Shown: one piece after another, positions 15,617-24,374 of the stretch | Position numbering within the stretch: position 1 is the first letter of the stretch | Layout: every line of letters starts with the position of its first letter | Assembly (NCBI GenBank): GCA_002498845.1 | Contig: DAJC01000039.1 | Coordinates: 1-55,344 of the forward strand | Source of the DNA: Thermoplasmatales archaeon UBA509 | Lineage (GTDB): Archaea > Thermoplasmatota > Thermoplasmata > Thermoplasmatales > Thermoplasmataceae | Length of the DNA stretch: 55,344 bases | Reading direction: 5' to 3' | Notes under the pieces: generated by a model | Told to the model about the DNA's origin: nothing | What the model saw: the letters and a program-made list of their open reading frames with translations, nothing else | The model's database searches: none | Program-made: the position numbers and the translations under genes

Positions 15617-17164
15617 CTAGGACGTATGCTCATCTACGAGGTTTTCTGAGGGCGTGACTGCTTGAATCTGACCACCTTCTCCGAAAATTTTCTGGAAAAT
15701 GTCATACCCAAAGCTTGTTGGAATTGGATCGGCCTGAATGACCCTGAATGTGCGTGTTCCATCCTCGAGCCTCTCTGCTCTGAGAAAGGTTGGTCTGTGC
15801 ACATTTCCAATGTATGCTTCTGCAAGTTCGTTGAAATGTGTTACAAATACGATCTTCATTCCTCTGTCCAGCATAGCGTTTATAATCTGCATGGCAAGTT
15901 CAGAACCTTCTCTCACGTTTGTAGACGAGAATGATTCGTTGAAAAGCAGTCTGCTTCCGGGATGTATGTTGTCAATTATTTTGCTCATCCTCTTGAGTTC
16001 CTCGTCAAATTTTCCCATAGCCATACTGGAATCCTCCTCTCTCTTGAAATGCGTAATGATGGCACTTGCTATGTATGTGCTAAATGATTCTGCGGCAACA
16101 AACATCCCGCACTGCATCATTAGTTGTGCCTGCCCAATGGCCCTGAGGAGTGTTGATTTCCCACCTCTATTGGCGCCGGTTATGAATATTATGCTGTCGT
16201 TCTCTGCAATAAGCGAGTTTCCCACAGCAGCCTGATCAGTCCTGAGGGTCAGCGCCACATCATATAGGCCCCGGTACACGGTTCCCTTCCTGTGATCGTC
16301 TTCAGGCTCGGGAAATGAGGCTTTTGCACCCAGGAACTTCAGTTCATTCCACAGATTGATGCATCCCAGATAGAATGCCATTTCCTCTTTCAGCCTGTCA
16401 ATGAAAGACAGGACATTTTCTGCGGATTCGCTAACTATGTGGGATGTTTCCATTATGCTTCTTGTGCGCATCTCGGCAAGTGCCTGGGCTCCACTTTCGT
16501 CACGGTCAGGAAGGGTATAGGTATAATGGGGTTCCCTTATGTGGACGATCTTTTCCATAAGTTTGTCTGGCCTGATATCCGGCACCACCAATGTATATCC
16601 AGTAAGCGAGCTTCCCATTCCAATTTCGCCACGAACGTATATTCCCCTGGGAAAACGAAGGTTTTCCAGGTGTTTGGAAACCATATCTATGTATTCTTCG
16701 TCGAATTCATTGATTATCATGGTGAAGAGCTGCCTGAAACCTTCTGAATGAAGCGATGGCAGCGCTGATCTTCCAATTTCCCGGATCTTTGTCAAAGCAG
16801 AAAGATAAATCTTCAGCACAGAAATGGATTCGTGGAGAACAAATTCCGGATTTGATCGACTTATCCAGAAATGCTGTTTTCTGGCTTCAGCAACAGCATT
16901 GACAATTGTTGCATATATATCTCTCACCAGTGCTTGGTTTTCTATGGCATCCTTTGCTACCTCCTGGCGGTACATTATGGTTTCACGATCTTTGAGGCTC
17001 CCCAGGACTGTTTTCTGGCATACATCAAATACATAGCTGTCATTATGGGCCATTGCGTTGAATATGGTTTCAAGTTCCAGATCCTTTTCCAGGTCCTTGT
17101 TGTTCCATGGAATGCTTTCTAAGTTCGAATGATCACTATTCCTGAAAAGCAGGTTCACCCTCAT
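15617..17164 (-). CDS. MutS-like ATPase without mismatch-recognition domain (second of a pair)
   Basis: Encodes 515 residues. Residues 1-300 are helical, like a shortened MutS core/clamp; the ATPase has Walker A GANRGGKST (330-338), an alternating QAQLMMQCGMFVAAESF segment, and a Walker B in which the usual Asp-Glu is Asn-Glu (LLFNESFSSTN, Asn409-Glu410). The ABC-ATPase dimer is typical of MutS, but the mismatch-binding domain I and its Phe-x-Glu are missing. It overlaps the upstream paralogue by 4 nt, and the two share little beyond the fold, suggesting an obligate heterodimer. Known families of this type are not functionally characterised; a structure-specific DNA-binding role is inference. 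Confidence 0.75.
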   Translation of the reverse strand: MRVNLLFRNSDHSNLESIPWNNKDLEKDLELETIFNAMAHNDSYVFDVCQKTVLGSLKDRETIMYRQEVAKDAIENQALVRDIYATIVNAVAEARKQHFWISRSNPEFVLHESISVLKIYLSALTKIREIGRSALPSLHSEGFRQLFTMIINEFDEEYIDMVSKHLENLRFPRGIYVRGEIGMGSSLTGYTLVVPDIRPDKLMEKIVHIREPHYTYTLPDRDESGAQALAEMRTRSIMETSHIVSESAENVLSFIDRLKEEMAFYLGCINLWNELKFLGAKASFPEPEDDHRKGTVYRGLYDVALTLRTDQAAVGNSLIAENDSIIFITGANRGGKSTLLRAIGQAQLMMQCGMFVAAESFSTYIASAIITHFKREEDSSMAMGKFDEELKRMSKIIDNIHPGSRLLFNESFSSTNVREGSELAMQIINAMLDRGMKIVFVTHFNELAEAYIGNVHRPTFLRAERLEDGTRTFRVIQADPIPTSFGYDIFQKIFGEGGQIQAVTPSENLVDEHTS

Positions 17165-18681
17165 TCTCTGATCCTCCCCACAATCTTCTCATATGTGAGC
17201 CCGTACTTCTCTGCTATGGCTCTAGCATAGGCAAGGCCATTTGGTTCACTTCTCAAGACTCGGAATGTTCTTAATTCAGGCATAGATGGATCAACATGGC
17301 TCACCATGCTGACCACACCATTTAAGCGGGCAAATTCATCAAGAAATGTCACATAAACACATACGGAATTCTTCTTCCTGATGAGGTCAATAATTTTTCT
17401 TCCTATCTGAATTGCATCCTTTGAAGTTGTTGAACTCAGCATTTCATTTATGATAATTATGCTCCTCTCAGTGGCGGATTCCAGGATCCTACGCATTCTC
17501 ATAAGATCATCTTCCAGCTTTCCCCTTAGGTTCTCTGGATCCTCAGATTTCTCGAAATGAGTGTATATATTATCCACAAGAAAGAGTCTTGCTTCCCTTC
17601 CAGGGATTGGGAGGCCAAGTGCAGCCAAAAAGTGCGCCTGTCCAAATGATCTGGCGAAGGTTGTTTTTCCGCCGTTGTTGGGACCGGTCACAACAATAGT
17701 GTTTTCATTTTCGGATAATCTGAAATCGTTTGCCACCACGGGCAAGCCTGATGATGAAAGTTTGTGCGCAAGAGCAAGATCGAATGACATTATGCAATAA
17801 ATGTCCCTGTCTTTTCCAATTTCGGGTATGCAAAATTCCAGTCCTGCATTTTTGACAGGCTTTATGTATTCCAGATAAGAGATGTAGAATTGTGACTCCC
17901 TGTATATGCGTGCCATAACAGGTTCAATGAAACCTGTGTGGTTTTCATAGAAGCTCATGAGCGCCCTGAACTCTTCCGAGAACAGACGTGCAATCAGTGC
18001 CAGAACTGAGATTTCGACATGGTTCATGGAAGGATCGTTCAAGTGCTGCCGGTTCCCTGCTGATTCTTTGACTTCCCTGAATTTGCTGAAGGCGTCATGC
18101 ACAATTTCATTGTAGTTCTCCCTGCCTCTGTCTTTCCTTACCGTAACCCTTGACGATCCTATGGCCATCTCATAACGGATTGAGGATAAACCTGCTTTGA
18201 CACGCCCTGCCTCCTCTGAAGTTTCCCTGAAGCTTTGGGAATCCACATACTCTTTTACATAGTCCCTCAGTGATCTCAGGCCCTGGGAATCAAGGTCTGC
18301 GCTTTCCAGTCTTGCTGCAAAATCCCGCACTGCATCAAAGTACATCAGGGCGGCGTCCAGATGCCAGCCCTGCTTCTGATATTCAGCGAGCTTTTCTATT
18401 CCGGAAAGTCTCCTGTTGACGCTCTTCATTCTTGTGGAATAATCTCTCAATGCTGCTAATGTCTCCATGTTCTGGAGGTCTCTGAAAATCTCCTGCCTGT
18501 ATCTCACAGTTTCAATGCTTTCAGGTATTGTATCAAATAATGGTCGCAGGTCGTAATCTCCATATGCCGCCGTTATCCCGTTTATGATCTGATCAATATT
18601 GAGATCAACGAAGAAATCAGGATCTTCCTCTGCAAGATGACCTGTTTGGCCCTTTGTCCACAGAATACTGTTGAAAACCAT
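17161..18681 (-). CDS. MutS-like ATPase without mismatch-recognition domain (first of a pair)
   Basis: Encodes 506 residues from ATG 18681, preceded by AGGAGTGAAGGTG; a GTG at 18690 is also possible. The layout equals the downstream paralogue: helical core to about 300, Walker A GPNNGGKTT (333-341), the segment QAHFLAALGLPIPG, and Walker B IIIINEMLSSTTS with Asn412-Glu413 in place of Asp-Glu. The C-terminus (PNGLAYARAIAEKYGL) matches the MutS helix-turn-helix-like end. Domain I is absent. The ATG of the next gene overlaps this stop, so the pair is translated together. Confidence 0.75.
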   Translation of the reverse strand: MVFNSILWTKGQTGHLAEEDPDFFVDLNIDQIINGITAAYGDYDLRPLFDTIPESIETVRYRQEIFRDLQNMETLAALRDYSTRMKSVNRRLSGIEKLAEYQKQGWHLDAALMYFDAVRDFAARLESADLDSQGLRSLRDYVKEYVDSQSFRETSEEAGRVKAGLSSIRYEMAIGSSRVTVRKDRGRENYNEIVHDAFSKFREVKESAGNRQHLNDPSMNHVEISVLALIARLFSEEFRALMSFYENHTGFIEPVMARIYRESQFYISYLEYIKPVKNAGLEFCIPEIGKDRDIYCIMSFDLALAHKLSSSGLPVVANDFRLSENENTIVVTGPNNGGKTTFARSFGQAHFLAALGLPIPGREARLFLVDNIYTHFEKSEDPENLRGKLEDDLMRMRRILESATERSIIIINEMLSSTTSKDAIQIGRKIIDLIRKKNSVCVYVTFLDEFARLNGVVSMVSHVDPSMPELRTFRVLRSEPNGLAYARAIAEKYGLTYEKIVGRIRE

Positions 18682-18846
18682 CACCTTCACTCCTGCCGCA
18701 ACCCTCTGCAATCATCAGTTGCTCCTCAGGAGTTATCAGTCTCATGGAGACAATCATGGGGAACTCCATCCCTCTGGACCACATACTATCTGACTGACAC
18801 TCAATCTGTGTATTTTATTTAAATATTACCGAGAATTTTCAGGTTT

Positions 18847-19854
18847 CTACCTGACACGTTCACTGCCCGTATCGGGAATACTACCACCCTGAACATTCCT
18901 GGACAGATATTCATAATTTCTCCGGTAGACTTCTGCTTTTTCCAGAGCCAGCCTGATGGCGGAGACCATGCTGTCCTCCCTTGCGATTCCCCTTCCCGCA
19001 ATATCGAAGGCCGTGCCGTGATCCACTGATGTCCTGAGGAAGGGCAATCCAGGGTTCATGCTCACAGTGCCATGGAAATCCAGCATCTTTGCTGCAATGT
19101 GGCCCTGATCATGATAGAGTGAGACAACCGCATCAAATTCACCCAGAGAAGCACGGTAAAAAACGGAATCAGCGGCATAAGGCCCCGATGCATCAAAATA
19201 TGCTGATGCAGACTTAACCGCAGGACCAATCATCTGAATCTCTTCAGTCCCAAGAAGTCCGCCGTCTCCGGCATGAGGATTCAGGGCTGCGACTGCTATT
19301 TTCCGCCTCTTGATTCCAAGAAGCTTCAGCGACATGTCCGCAAGTGAGATATATTTCGTGATGAGATCGCTGTTGATCTCCTTTATGGCCTGGGCCAGGG
19401 GAAGGTGCTTGGTTGCGAATACTATCCTGAGTTTTCCTGTCTGAAACATGGTGACCACATTTTTTGTTGATGTCATATGTCCCAGCATCTCAGTATGATC
19501 TATGTAGGGCGATCCGGCCATCTTTATGGCCTCCTTGCTTATGGGTGCAGTGCATATTCCCTGTACAGTTCCATTCAGGCACATCCCGACGGCCTTTTCA
19601 ATGGATTCAATGGCAACCTTGCCTGAAATCTCCGACGGCTTGCCAATTTCAATATCCCTGGATTGGATATCAACAGTATGAAGATTCCTGAGCACATTGG
19701 TGTCTAAACCCAGTTTTTCCATGGTTTCCGCGAAGACTTTCCTGTTTCCAACTATAACGAGATCATCTGCACTGGATTTCAGCTTCACAACGGCCTTTGC
19801 AACAATTTCCGGCCCTATGCCTGCAGGGTCCCCCATTGTGACTGCGATCTTCAT
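18847..19854 (-). CDS. PdxA-family phospho-hydroxyacid dehydrogenase
   Basis: Encodes 335 residues, the normal PdxA length. The start MKIAVTMGDPAGIGPEI is the family signature; SPYIDHTEMLGHM and LYHDQGHIAAKML carry the metal-binding histidines, and LNPHAGDGG the substrate loop. PdxA oxidises 4-phosphohydroxy-L-threonine in the DXP-dependent PLP route. This genome segment also has pdxT of the alternative PdxS/PdxT route, so this copy more likely acts as the PdxA2-type enzyme for 4-phospho-D-threonate or D-erythronate catabolism. It is last in an apparent operon with an MFS transporter and a binding-protein-like gene. Confidence 0.8.
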   Translation of the reverse strand: MKIAVTMGDPAGIGPEIVAKAVVKLKSSADDLVIVGNRKVFAETMEKLGLDTNVLRNLHTVDIQSRDIEIGKPSEISGKVAIESIEKAVGMCLNGTVQGICTAPISKEAIKMAGSPYIDHTEMLGHMTSTKNVVTMFQTGKLRIVFATKHLPLAQAIKEINSDLITKYISLADMSLKLLGIKRRKIAVAALNPHAGDGGLLGTEEIQMIGPAVKSASAYFDASGPYAADSVFYRASLGEFDAVVSLYHDQGHIAAKMLDFHGTVSMNPGLPFLRTSVDHGTAFDIAGRGIAREDSMVSAIRLALEKAEVYRRNYEYLSRNVQGGSIPDTGSERVR

Positions 19855-19929
19855 GGCAAATGTATGCTGTTGTTGGATTAGACATTATCTGATGGCAGTC
19901 AACAGCACAGAGTGTTAAAAATTGGCTGA

Positions 19930-21123
19930 TTATGCGGCCCTGTTGGCGTTCCCGTCCTCCATTGCACTTTTCAGGGCCTTTTCCCTGCCAAGCTCCACCC
20001 TGAGCAGAACATACAGGACCACAACAACCGGTATGATTGACATGAAGGCGTATCTCAATCCCAGGGTGTCAACCAGGATGCCGGACACAAACGGCATTAC
20101 TGCGCCAACAAGCATCATGAGGGAAAAGAAGTAGCTGTTTGCAATGTTCCTCTTCTCAGGGCTTATGCTCCTCGATATGGATATTATGGACAGTGGGTAG
20201 GTGAAGCCATGAGGAAAACCCAGAATGAGGAAGCTTATGGAAAATATCAGGATGTCCCTTGACATGCTGAGAACAACAAGACCGGCACCTGTGATTATGA
20301 CCGATATGGTCATGAGTACCCTGAGGTTATTTGGGGGCCTGAGAGTGAGCGCAAGCCTGGATGCAAAGGAGGTCAGGAAGAACAGGCTGAATAGCAGTGT
20401 TATCAGCGAATAGGATGCGTTCAGATATTCCTTTGCGAATATTCCACCGAATGTCAGTATGAGTGCGAATGGAATGTTGTATGTCATTATGTTGTATATG
20501 GCCGCCCTGAATCCATGATTTTCCATGACCTCCGCCCCACCGGTGATCCTTTTACCTTTCTCATCCGGGAACTTTATACCGAATGCTGAAACGAACACAA
20601 CAGCGGGAAGGATCGAGAAGAAGAGGAAGGACTGTTCAAGAGTGAAGAATCTCAGTATTTCAGATTCTATGGCCGGACCAGCAACCAGGGATATGCTCAG
20701 GGTTAATGTGTACAGTGAAAGTATCCTCTCACGCACCTTCCTGTCGCTGAAAAGGCTGGCGGAAGTGATTATGTTTGGCATTATGGCTCCAAGAACGAAC
20801 CCTGCAATGAGGACAAGGGGCCAGATGACAATGGCCGATGATATATAGAACATGGGAAATACAACCATGTAGGCGAATGATGAAAGAATGAACACCCATC
20901 TGCGCCTGGTTGATGTCAGCCTTGCGTTGATCATGGCGCTCATGATGAATGTTCCCGTTGCTCCTGCCGTGGATATGAGGCCAACAAGGAACTCTGAAAA
21001 ATGAAAATTATACCTTGCAAGGAGAGGGAGCGTTGTCATGAACATGTTGTTGCTGGCTCTCACCGCAAAGGTAGCAGATATTATCACAATTACGGTGAAA
21101 AGGAATGACTGCCTGCTGTTCAT
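19930..21123 (-). CDS. MFS transporter
   Basis: Encodes 397 residues with 12 hydrophobic spans in two halves and a basic cytoplasmic loop after span 2 (NARLTSTRRRW), the usual major facilitator plan. The C-terminal half contains GFPHGFTYPLSI and SPEKRNIANSYFF. Substrate is not evident; since it lies 7 nt after a DUF3834 protein and 75 nt before a PdxA homologue on the same strand, it may import the small acid used by that enzyme. Confidence 0.8.
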   Translation of the reverse strand: MNSRQSFLFTVIVIISATFAVRASNNMFMTTLPLLARYNFHFSEFLVGLISTAGATGTFIMSAMINARLTSTRRRWVFILSSFAYMVVFPMFYISSAIVIWPLVLIAGFVLGAIMPNIITSASLFSDRKVRERILSLYTLTLSISLVAGPAIESEILRFFTLEQSFLFFSILPAVVFVSAFGIKFPDEKGKRITGGAEVMENHGFRAAIYNIMTYNIPFALILTFGGIFAKEYLNASYSLITLLFSLFFLTSFASRLALTLRPPNNLRVLMTISVIITGAGLVVLSMSRDILIFSISFLILGFPHGFTYPLSIISISRSISPEKRNIANSYFFSLMMLVGAVMPFVSGILVDTLGLRYAFMSIIPVVVVLYVLLRVELGREKALKSAMEDGNANRAA

Positions 21124-21130
21124 TTAACCA

Positions 21131-21793
21131 TCAGCTGAATCTTCTCACAAGGTCAGCGAATTCCCTGTGTTCCTGGGTATCTTTCACAGAGGTGTCAGTC
21201 TCAAGTATGGCCTTTTTGATGAAGTTCGGGTCCGTTTTGCTGGGAAGTACTGACGCAACATATTTTGCTGTTCCCTCCGGATCTTTCCTCATTTTTTCTA
21301 TTCCGTTGCTGTAAGCCTCCACAAATGGTTTCCTGACTGAATCGTCAACCTTTGCTACGCAGCTTCCCGGTGTGCTGATTCCATGGGATTCCAGGATTGC
21401 TTCAAGGGATATGCCCTTTCCAAAAGGTGCTGGGACAATGGCAGAATCAATGGTACCTTCCTTCATCATGCTTTCAATTGATGCCGCGTCCTCTACTGTA
21501 ACAACCTCAACCTGCTCCTGTTTCAGGTGCATTATGGCTCTGACAAGAATCTCATTGGAGCTTCCCCTCCTCATTATCCCAATCCTCTTTCCAATTCCTG
21601 GTGAGGCCACAGCGAGTCCCCTTATGAGTGAAACATTTGGTGTCAGGCCTCTCTTCGCCATGGATACTGAAGAATCCAGAATCACAGGTGCATCTCCTTC
21701 CTTCTGGAACGTTATGTTGAATCTCTCATCCTGCGCTGCAATCAATGGATAGCATACAGGACCTGATGCTGCAATTACATTTATTTTTTCCAT
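21131..21793 (-). CDS. DUF3834 periplasmic-binding-protein-like protein
   Basis: Encodes 220 residues. It looks like a one-or-two-lobe solute-binding fold: INVIAASGPVCYPLIAAQDE at the start, KRIGIMRRGSSNEILVRAIM and DAASIESMMKEGTIDSAIVPAPFGKG in the middle, and a helical end, similar to archaeal DUF3834 proteins, which are thought to be related to solute-binding lipoproteins. There is no signal peptide, so it is probably cytoplasmic and may sense a ligand rather than feed a transporter. First gene of the operon with MFS and PdxA; its promoter contains a perfect 16-bp palindrome. Confidence 0.7.
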   Translation of the reverse strand: MEKINVIAASGPVCYPLIAAQDERFNITFQKEGDAPVILDSSVSMAKRGLTPNVSLIRGLAVASPGIGKRIGIMRRGSSNEILVRAIMHLKQEQVEVVTVEDAASIESMMKEGTIDSAIVPAPFGKGISLEAILESHGISTPGSCVAKVDDSVRKPFVEAYSNGIEKMRKDPEGTAKYVASVLPSKTDPNFIKKAILETDTSVKDTQEHREFADLVRRFS

Positions 21794-21805
21794 TATACAG
21801 TATTT

Positions 21806-21821
21806 TACTTATATATAAGTA
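21806..21821. promoter_or_regulatory. perfect 16-bp palindrome covering the DUF3834 operon box A
   Basis: TACTTATATATAAGTA is its own reverse complement. It sits 13-28 nt upstream of the DUF3834 ATG (21793), exactly where a leaderless archaeal promoter has its box A (TTATATA). Either the box A is symmetric by chance or a dimeric repressor competes with TBP here. Confidence 0.5.
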
Positions 21822-22074
21822 GTTTACCTATGAGTTTACGTCAGATAGAATTATATATTGCATAATTAGAATCAAATGATGGACAAACATTGATTGCCGG
21901 CCAAGGATCATTAAAGCAGCGTGCTTCTTTTCTGGAAGCTACCTACAATTGTGAGTTTTACATCTGCAATGGATATGCTAGGATTCATTTCCATTGGATC
22001 AGTGAATCCCAGAAAGCATTCCGGGTACGGGTATTGAGTGTAAAGTATATCCGTACTGATACCATTGGGAAAGC

Positions 22075-22971
22075 ATGACGCGATGCCCCGTATGCATGGT
22101 GCAGCTTAACGATACCATAGCAAGGCTTTCTGACCACTTCTATGCCCTCCAGCTGAAAAACGATGCTGACCATATAATGTGGCTCAACCGGTATATTGGA
22201 AAGCAGCGGTTTGGGCAGGATGAACTGGAGCTGAAGTTTGAAAAATTCTTCAGGACAGCTTCCCTTAAAAAGTGGATTATTTCCAACTTTGTGAGAAAAT
22301 TTTACGGGGATCCGCCTCACATGTTCATTCTGGAGATGCAGCACCCAAAGGAATATGTGCTGAAGGGATACGCCATGGAACATCATCACTTCCTCAAGCA
22401 GTGGGTGAGAAGCTGCGCTTCAATAATATCCAATACAGACATGGAGGATGTTCAGGCATTCGAGATTGAGAATATTGTGTCAGAATGGTACGGTGCAGGC
22501 GAAAATAAACCATCTCATCACGAGCTCCTGCTCAGGATGGGTGAATCTCTTGGTGTTTCCAGGGATGAAATATACAGCAGTGAGCCACTTCCTGCCACAA
22601 AAAGGGCCATTGAAGCATGGAGCATGATGAGCAGGGATTTCACATTCGTTGAAGGGATGGCAGCCATACATTCCCTTGAGCTTGTAGCAAGCAGGAATAT
22701 CAGGGAGTATGGAGCAAGCATGGGATATTTCGATCCGGTGATCCTGAAGGACGGCAGCATAACAGAGGAGGCTGCAAACTTTCTGGGAGAAGGTTACAAT
22801 GCAGATGTTTCACATTCTGAAACCGCTCTTGACCTCATAGAAAAATATTCTAAGGAGATGAGGAACACTCAGGACTGCCAGGCAGTATTCCTTAAATCAA
22901 TTGAAGTCTTTGATGACTATCTCAATGCGAGACTTGAGAGGGGGATGATGCTTGAAGACAAACAACAGTGA
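22075..22971 (+). CDS. zinc-finger plus heme-oxygenase-fold (TenA/PqqC-like) protein
   Basis: Encodes 298 residues. Residues 4-33 contain CPVC (Cys4, Cys7) and His21/His33, a C2H2-like zinc site; the remainder is all-helical and looks like the TenA/PqqC/CADD family: YAMEHHHFLKQWV (Glu, His), FVEGMAAIHSLELVASRN (Glu, His) and SHSETALDLIEKYSKE near the end. This Glu/His set resembles ligands of heme-oxygenase-like diiron oxidases rather than TenA's Cys, so an iron-dependent oxidase is possible. A box A (AAAGTATATCC) about 26-36 nt upstream fits leaderless expression. Overlaps the next gene by 20 nt. Confidence 0.65.
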   Translation: MTRCPVCMVQLNDTIARLSDHFYALQLKNDADHIMWLNRYIGKQRFGQDELELKFEKFFRTASLKKWIISNFVRKFYGDPPHMFILEMQHPKEYVLKGYAMEHHHFLKQWVRSCASIISNTDMEDVQAFEIENIVSEWYGAGENKPSHHELLLRMGESLGVSRDEIYSSEPLPATKRAIEAWSMMSRDFTFVEGMAAIHSLELVASRNIREYGASMGYFDPVILKDGSITEEAANFLGEGYNADVSHSETALDLIEKYSKEMRNTQDCQAVFLKSIEVFDDYLNARLERGMMLEDKQQ

Positions 22972-23245
22972 GGGGTGTGCCCTCTGCAATGCCACATGGG
23001 GAGAGTACTGGCGTGAAATAGACGGTGAAAACATGCTGTTCTGCTGCAACATATGCGCAGATATTTTCCAGGAGATGGTAAGGAAGGTTAAAGAAAACAC
23101 CGGATGGGAGAAGGTTGACTATGTCAATCTTCAAGGCAATTACTCAAAGGGCAGGAATTGCACTGCAACAAATGGCGACAGAAAGTACAGCTATTATTTC
23201 AGGACCTATTCAGACGGAAAATTCATCACGTTCCAGGAAAGATAG
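22952..23245 (+). CDS. Ta0938-family zinc-finger protein
   Basis: Encodes 97 residues resembling the Thermoplasma Ta0938 family. Cys9, Cys12, Cys32 and Cys35 (CALC...CNIC) form a treble-clef-like zinc site; the C-terminal part is strand-rich (SYYFRTYSDGKFITF). Its start lies 20 nt inside the end of the preceding heme-oxygenase-fold gene, so the two are coexpressed and perhaps interact. Function of the family is unknown. Confidence 0.75.
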   Translation: MKTNNSEGCALCNATWGEYWREIDGENMLFCCNICADIFQEMVRKVKENTGWEKVDYVNLQGNYSKGRNCTATNGDRKYSYYFRTYSDGKFITFQER

Positions 23246-23264
23246 GGGGAGAGGGGTGTATTTC

Positions 23265-24374
23265 CTATGGAACCATTTTCGGCCTTGATACAGTGGCATT
23301 GAGGTCCCTGTCCCTGACCTTTATAATAACCGAGCTGCCAGGTTTGGCAAATTTTCTGTCAATAAATCCAAGGGCTATTGCCCTGTCCAGAACAGGTGAA
23401 AGGGTTCCGCTGGTGATATTTCCAACATGGTTTTCCCCACTCATTACTGCATTGCCTGCACGTGGGATGATCTTTGAATCCGTGATGAATCCCCTGAAAA
23501 CCTCCCTGACAGGATTTGATAAACCCTCCTTTCCTATGAATTCACCATCATTTGTAAGAATGAATGTGATGGCACATTCATGAGGATTCCTGTCTCCATG
23601 AAAATCAGTTCCGGAGAGAAGCATCCCCTTTTCCATCCTCAGTGTATCCCTGGCTCCAAGCCCGCAAGGAAGTCCTCCAACTGCTTTCACTTCTTTCAGG
23701 ACGGTTTCCCATACTGAAGCTGCATCTTTTGAGTTGCAGAGTATCTCTATGCCATGTTCACCTGTGTATCCAGTTCCTGATATTATGGCAGATTTCCTTC
23801 CTGTTATTTTATTTTCCGAAAACTTCAGCTTCCCGGAATCCATTTCCTCAAACCTGAATGATCCGGGATCCTTTATTCCAAGTGAAGCCATAACCTTAAT
23901 ACTGTCTGGACCCTGAAGGGCTATACAGGCAATATCACTGGAATAGTCTGATATATTGACTGAGTAGCCGCTGGAATTCTTCTTCACCCATGATACTATT
24001 GTATCAATCATGGAAGCGTTTGGCACGAAGAAGAATTTGTCATTTGAAATTCTGTAGACTATTGTGTCATCTATTATGTTTCCCTTCTCATTGAGAAATG
24101 CTGTATAAACAGCATGGCCATTTTCAAGATCTGATATTTTTGTAGGGAACATGTGGTCCAGGAATTTCTCTGCATCTTTTCCCTGAACAACAACATCACC
24201 CATGTGTGACACGTCGAATATTCCAGCGTGCTTTCTCACTGCCATGTGCTCGTCCATTATTTTTGTGTACTGGAGCGGCATGTCCCATCCATGAAAATCA
24301 ATTATTTTCGCATTCAGCTTAACATGCTCTTCATACAGCGGTGTTCTCTTATTTTCTGACATACTCATTTTCAC
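23265..24374 (-). CDS. gcvT: aminomethyltransferase (glycine cleavage T protein)
   Basis: Encodes 369 residues, the usual GcvT length. Signatures are TPLYEEHVKLNAKIIDFHGWDMPLQY, GIFDVSHMGDVVVQG with DHMFPTKISDL, GYTGEHGIEI, GLGARDTLRMEKGM (Asp/Arg around folate) and a GFI(T/D)...PGSSVIIKVR C-terminal barrel. It transfers the aminomethyl group from H-protein to tetrahydrofolate/tetrahydromethanopterin, releasing ammonia. The 4-nt overlap with pdxT selects the ATG at 24374 (two more Met codons follow). Last gene of glyA-pdxT-gcvT; P and H proteins are not in this window. Confidence 0.85.
   Translation of the reverse strand: MKMSMSENKRTPLYEEHVKLNAKIIDFHGWDMPLQYTKIMDEHMAVRKHAGIFDVSHMGDVVVQGKDAEKFLDHMFPTKISDLENGHAVYTAFLNEKGNIIDDTIVYRISNDKFFFVPNASMIDTIVSWVKKNSSGYSVNISDYSSDIACIALQGPDSIKVMASLGIKDPGSFRFEEMDSGKLKFSENKITGRKSAIISGTGYTGEHGIEILCNSKDAASVWETVLKEVKAVGGLPCGLGARDTLRMEKGMLLSGTDFHGDRNPHECAITFILTNDGEFIGKEGLSNPVREVFRGFITDSKIIPRAGNAVMSGENHVGNITSGTLSPVLDRAIALGFIDRKFAKPGSSVIIKVRDRDLNATVSRPKMVP

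Noticed and set aside
23158..23583. Plus-strand ORF opposite gcvT
   Set aside because: The minus-strand GcvT signatures explain the region; this is a shadow frame.
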